A DNA stretch of 7,035 bases, from assembly GCA_002336985.1 (NCBI GenBank), contig DDFE01000130.1, positions 7,044-14,078 on the forward strand, in the 5' to 3' direction. Shown here one piece after another: positions 6,356 to 7,035 of the stretch. Position 1 is the stretch's first letter. Each line of letters opens with the position of its first letter. This stretch comes from Sphingomonadales bacterium UBA1936 (GTDB taxonomy: Bacteria; Pseudomonadota; Alphaproteobacteria; Sphingomonadales; Sphingomonadaceae). The position numbers and the translations under genes are program-made. The notes under the pieces are model-generated. The model was not told where the DNA came from. It searched no databases and was given only the letters and a program-made list of their open reading frames with translations.

Positions 6356-7035
6356 ATGATACACCGTCGCCAATTCATGGGCGGAACTGCCGCTTTCCTG
6401 GCAACGCGCGCAGGCGCGGCAGCGCCCCCTCTGGACGTCGCCTATGTGAATGCCCGGACCTGGACCGGGCGCAGTTCTGAGGATCGCACCGACGCGATCG
6501 GGACGATCGGGAACCGTATCGCCGCGCTGGGCACGGCGCAGGTTCGCGCGCGCACGAGCAAGGCCACACGTGTTATCGATCTGCAGGGTGCGTTCGTCGT
6601 TCCCGGGATGCACGACTGCCATACGCATTTCACCCGTGCCTCGCTCATGCTGTCGCGGCCGTCGCTGCGGGACGCCAATACGCGTGAGGAGTTCGTACGG
6701 CGGATCGCTGCGGCGGCGGCGGCCCTGCCCAAGGGGCAGTGGCTCGAGGGCGGAAACTGGGACGCGGACCGTTGGGGCGGCGAGTTGCCTGCGCGCCAGT
6801 GGATCGATGCCGTCACGCCGGACACGCCCGTCGCGGTCATCCGTTACGACCTGCACATGCTGTTCCTCAATTCGCTGGCACTGCGGCTGGCGGGGATCGA
6901 CCGCAATACGCCCGACGTCGAAGGCGGCGTCATCGTGCGCGATGCCAGCGGAGAGCCGACCGGCGTCCTGAAAGATGCGGCGCGTGCGCTTGCCACGCGG
7001 GCCATTCCGAAACCCAGCGATGCTCAGGTCGATCT
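6356..7035 (+). CDS. Tat-exported amidohydrolase, YtcJ-like (Amidohydro_3), N-terminal part
   Basis: 226 codons are visible; the gene continues past the window. The N-terminus MIHRRQFMGGTAAFLATRAGAAAPP carries a twin-arginine motif (RRQFM) and a short hydrophobic stretch, so export of the folded, probably metal-loaded, enzyme through Tat is likely. After the beta-sandwich start (VAYVNARTWTG, 28-38) comes VVPGMHDCHTHF (81-92) with metal ligands His89 and His91. The YtcJ-type block QWLEGGNWDADRW (128-140) follows, then the YDLHMLFLNSLAL segment (164-176). These match Amidohydro_3/YtcJ-type amidohydrolases, which hydrolyse C-N bonds in varied small amides and formamides; the substrate here is unknown. 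Complete members have about 550 residues, so more than half is missing, including the later ligands. The ATG at 6356 keeps the Tat motif intact, whereas the ATG at 6377 would remove it. The Shine-Dalgarno is weak (GGCGAAG). Only 11 bp separate it from the preceding gene. Confidence 0.88.
   Translation, partial: MIHRRQFMGGTAAFLATRAGAAAPPLDVAYVNARTWTGRSSEDRTDAIGTIGNRIAALGTAQVRARTSKATRVIDLQGAFVVPGMHDCHTHFTRASLMLSRPSLRDANTREEFVRRIAAAAAALPKGQWLEGGNWDADRWGGELPARQWIDAVTPDTPVAVIRYDLHMLFLNSLALRLAGIDRNTPDVEGGVIVRDASGEPTGVLKDAARALATRAIPKPSDAQVD

Noticed and set aside
6266..6971. Open frames overlapping the YtcJ-type gene (6266-6856 minus, 6450-6971 plus)
   Set aside because: Arg/Ser/Pro-rich shadows. 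The frame from 6356 shows a Tat motif, HTH metal ligands and the GNWD block and stays open to the window edge.

Overview
The window is GC-rich, almost entirely coding, and looks like chromosomal DNA of an alphaproteobacterium. Sphingomonadales is my best guess, because I recall very similar protein sets (TolB-type amidohydrolases, a PaiB-like flavoprotein, a MocR regulator) from that order. That placement rests on recall and composition only. I see no tRNA, rRNA, CRISPR, insertion sequence, integrase or attachment site.

Layout. A divergent intergenic region (about 4125-4299) splits the window. Leftward (minus strand) runs a four-gene, overlapping operon. It starts with a PaiB-like FMN-binding protein (3528-4124). 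Next come an exported amidohydrolase with a full set of metal ligands (2101-3531) and an exported amidohydrolase-fold protein that has lost most of them (866-2104). Last is the N-terminal part of a TolB beta-propeller protein of the type that carries a C-terminal amidohydrolase domain (1-866, running off the window). The junctions are ATGA, ATGA and TGATG, so translation is probably coupled along the chain.

Rightward (plus strand) come a MocR/GntR regulator with a PLP-dependent aminotransferase-like domain (4300-5787), a small Sec-exported protein of unknown function with a possible dimeric alpha/beta-barrel fold (5859-6344), and the start of a Tat-exported YtcJ-type amidohydrolase (6356-end, running off the window). 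The last two are only 11 bp apart, and no terminator is visible after the regulator, so the three may be one transcript.

How they may work together (inference). A PLP-binding regulator sits at a divergent promoter and probably controls both arms. The cargo is four amidohydrolase-superfamily or amidohydrolase-associated proteins, all with export signals. This suggests an envelope or periplasmic pathway that hydrolyses amides, peptides or cyclic nitrogen compounds, with the regulator sensing an amino-compound product or PLP vitamer. The substrate cannot be read from the sequence. The most distinctive point is the pairing of an intact and a ligand-depleted amidohydrolase with a TolB-type one in a translationally coupled set.
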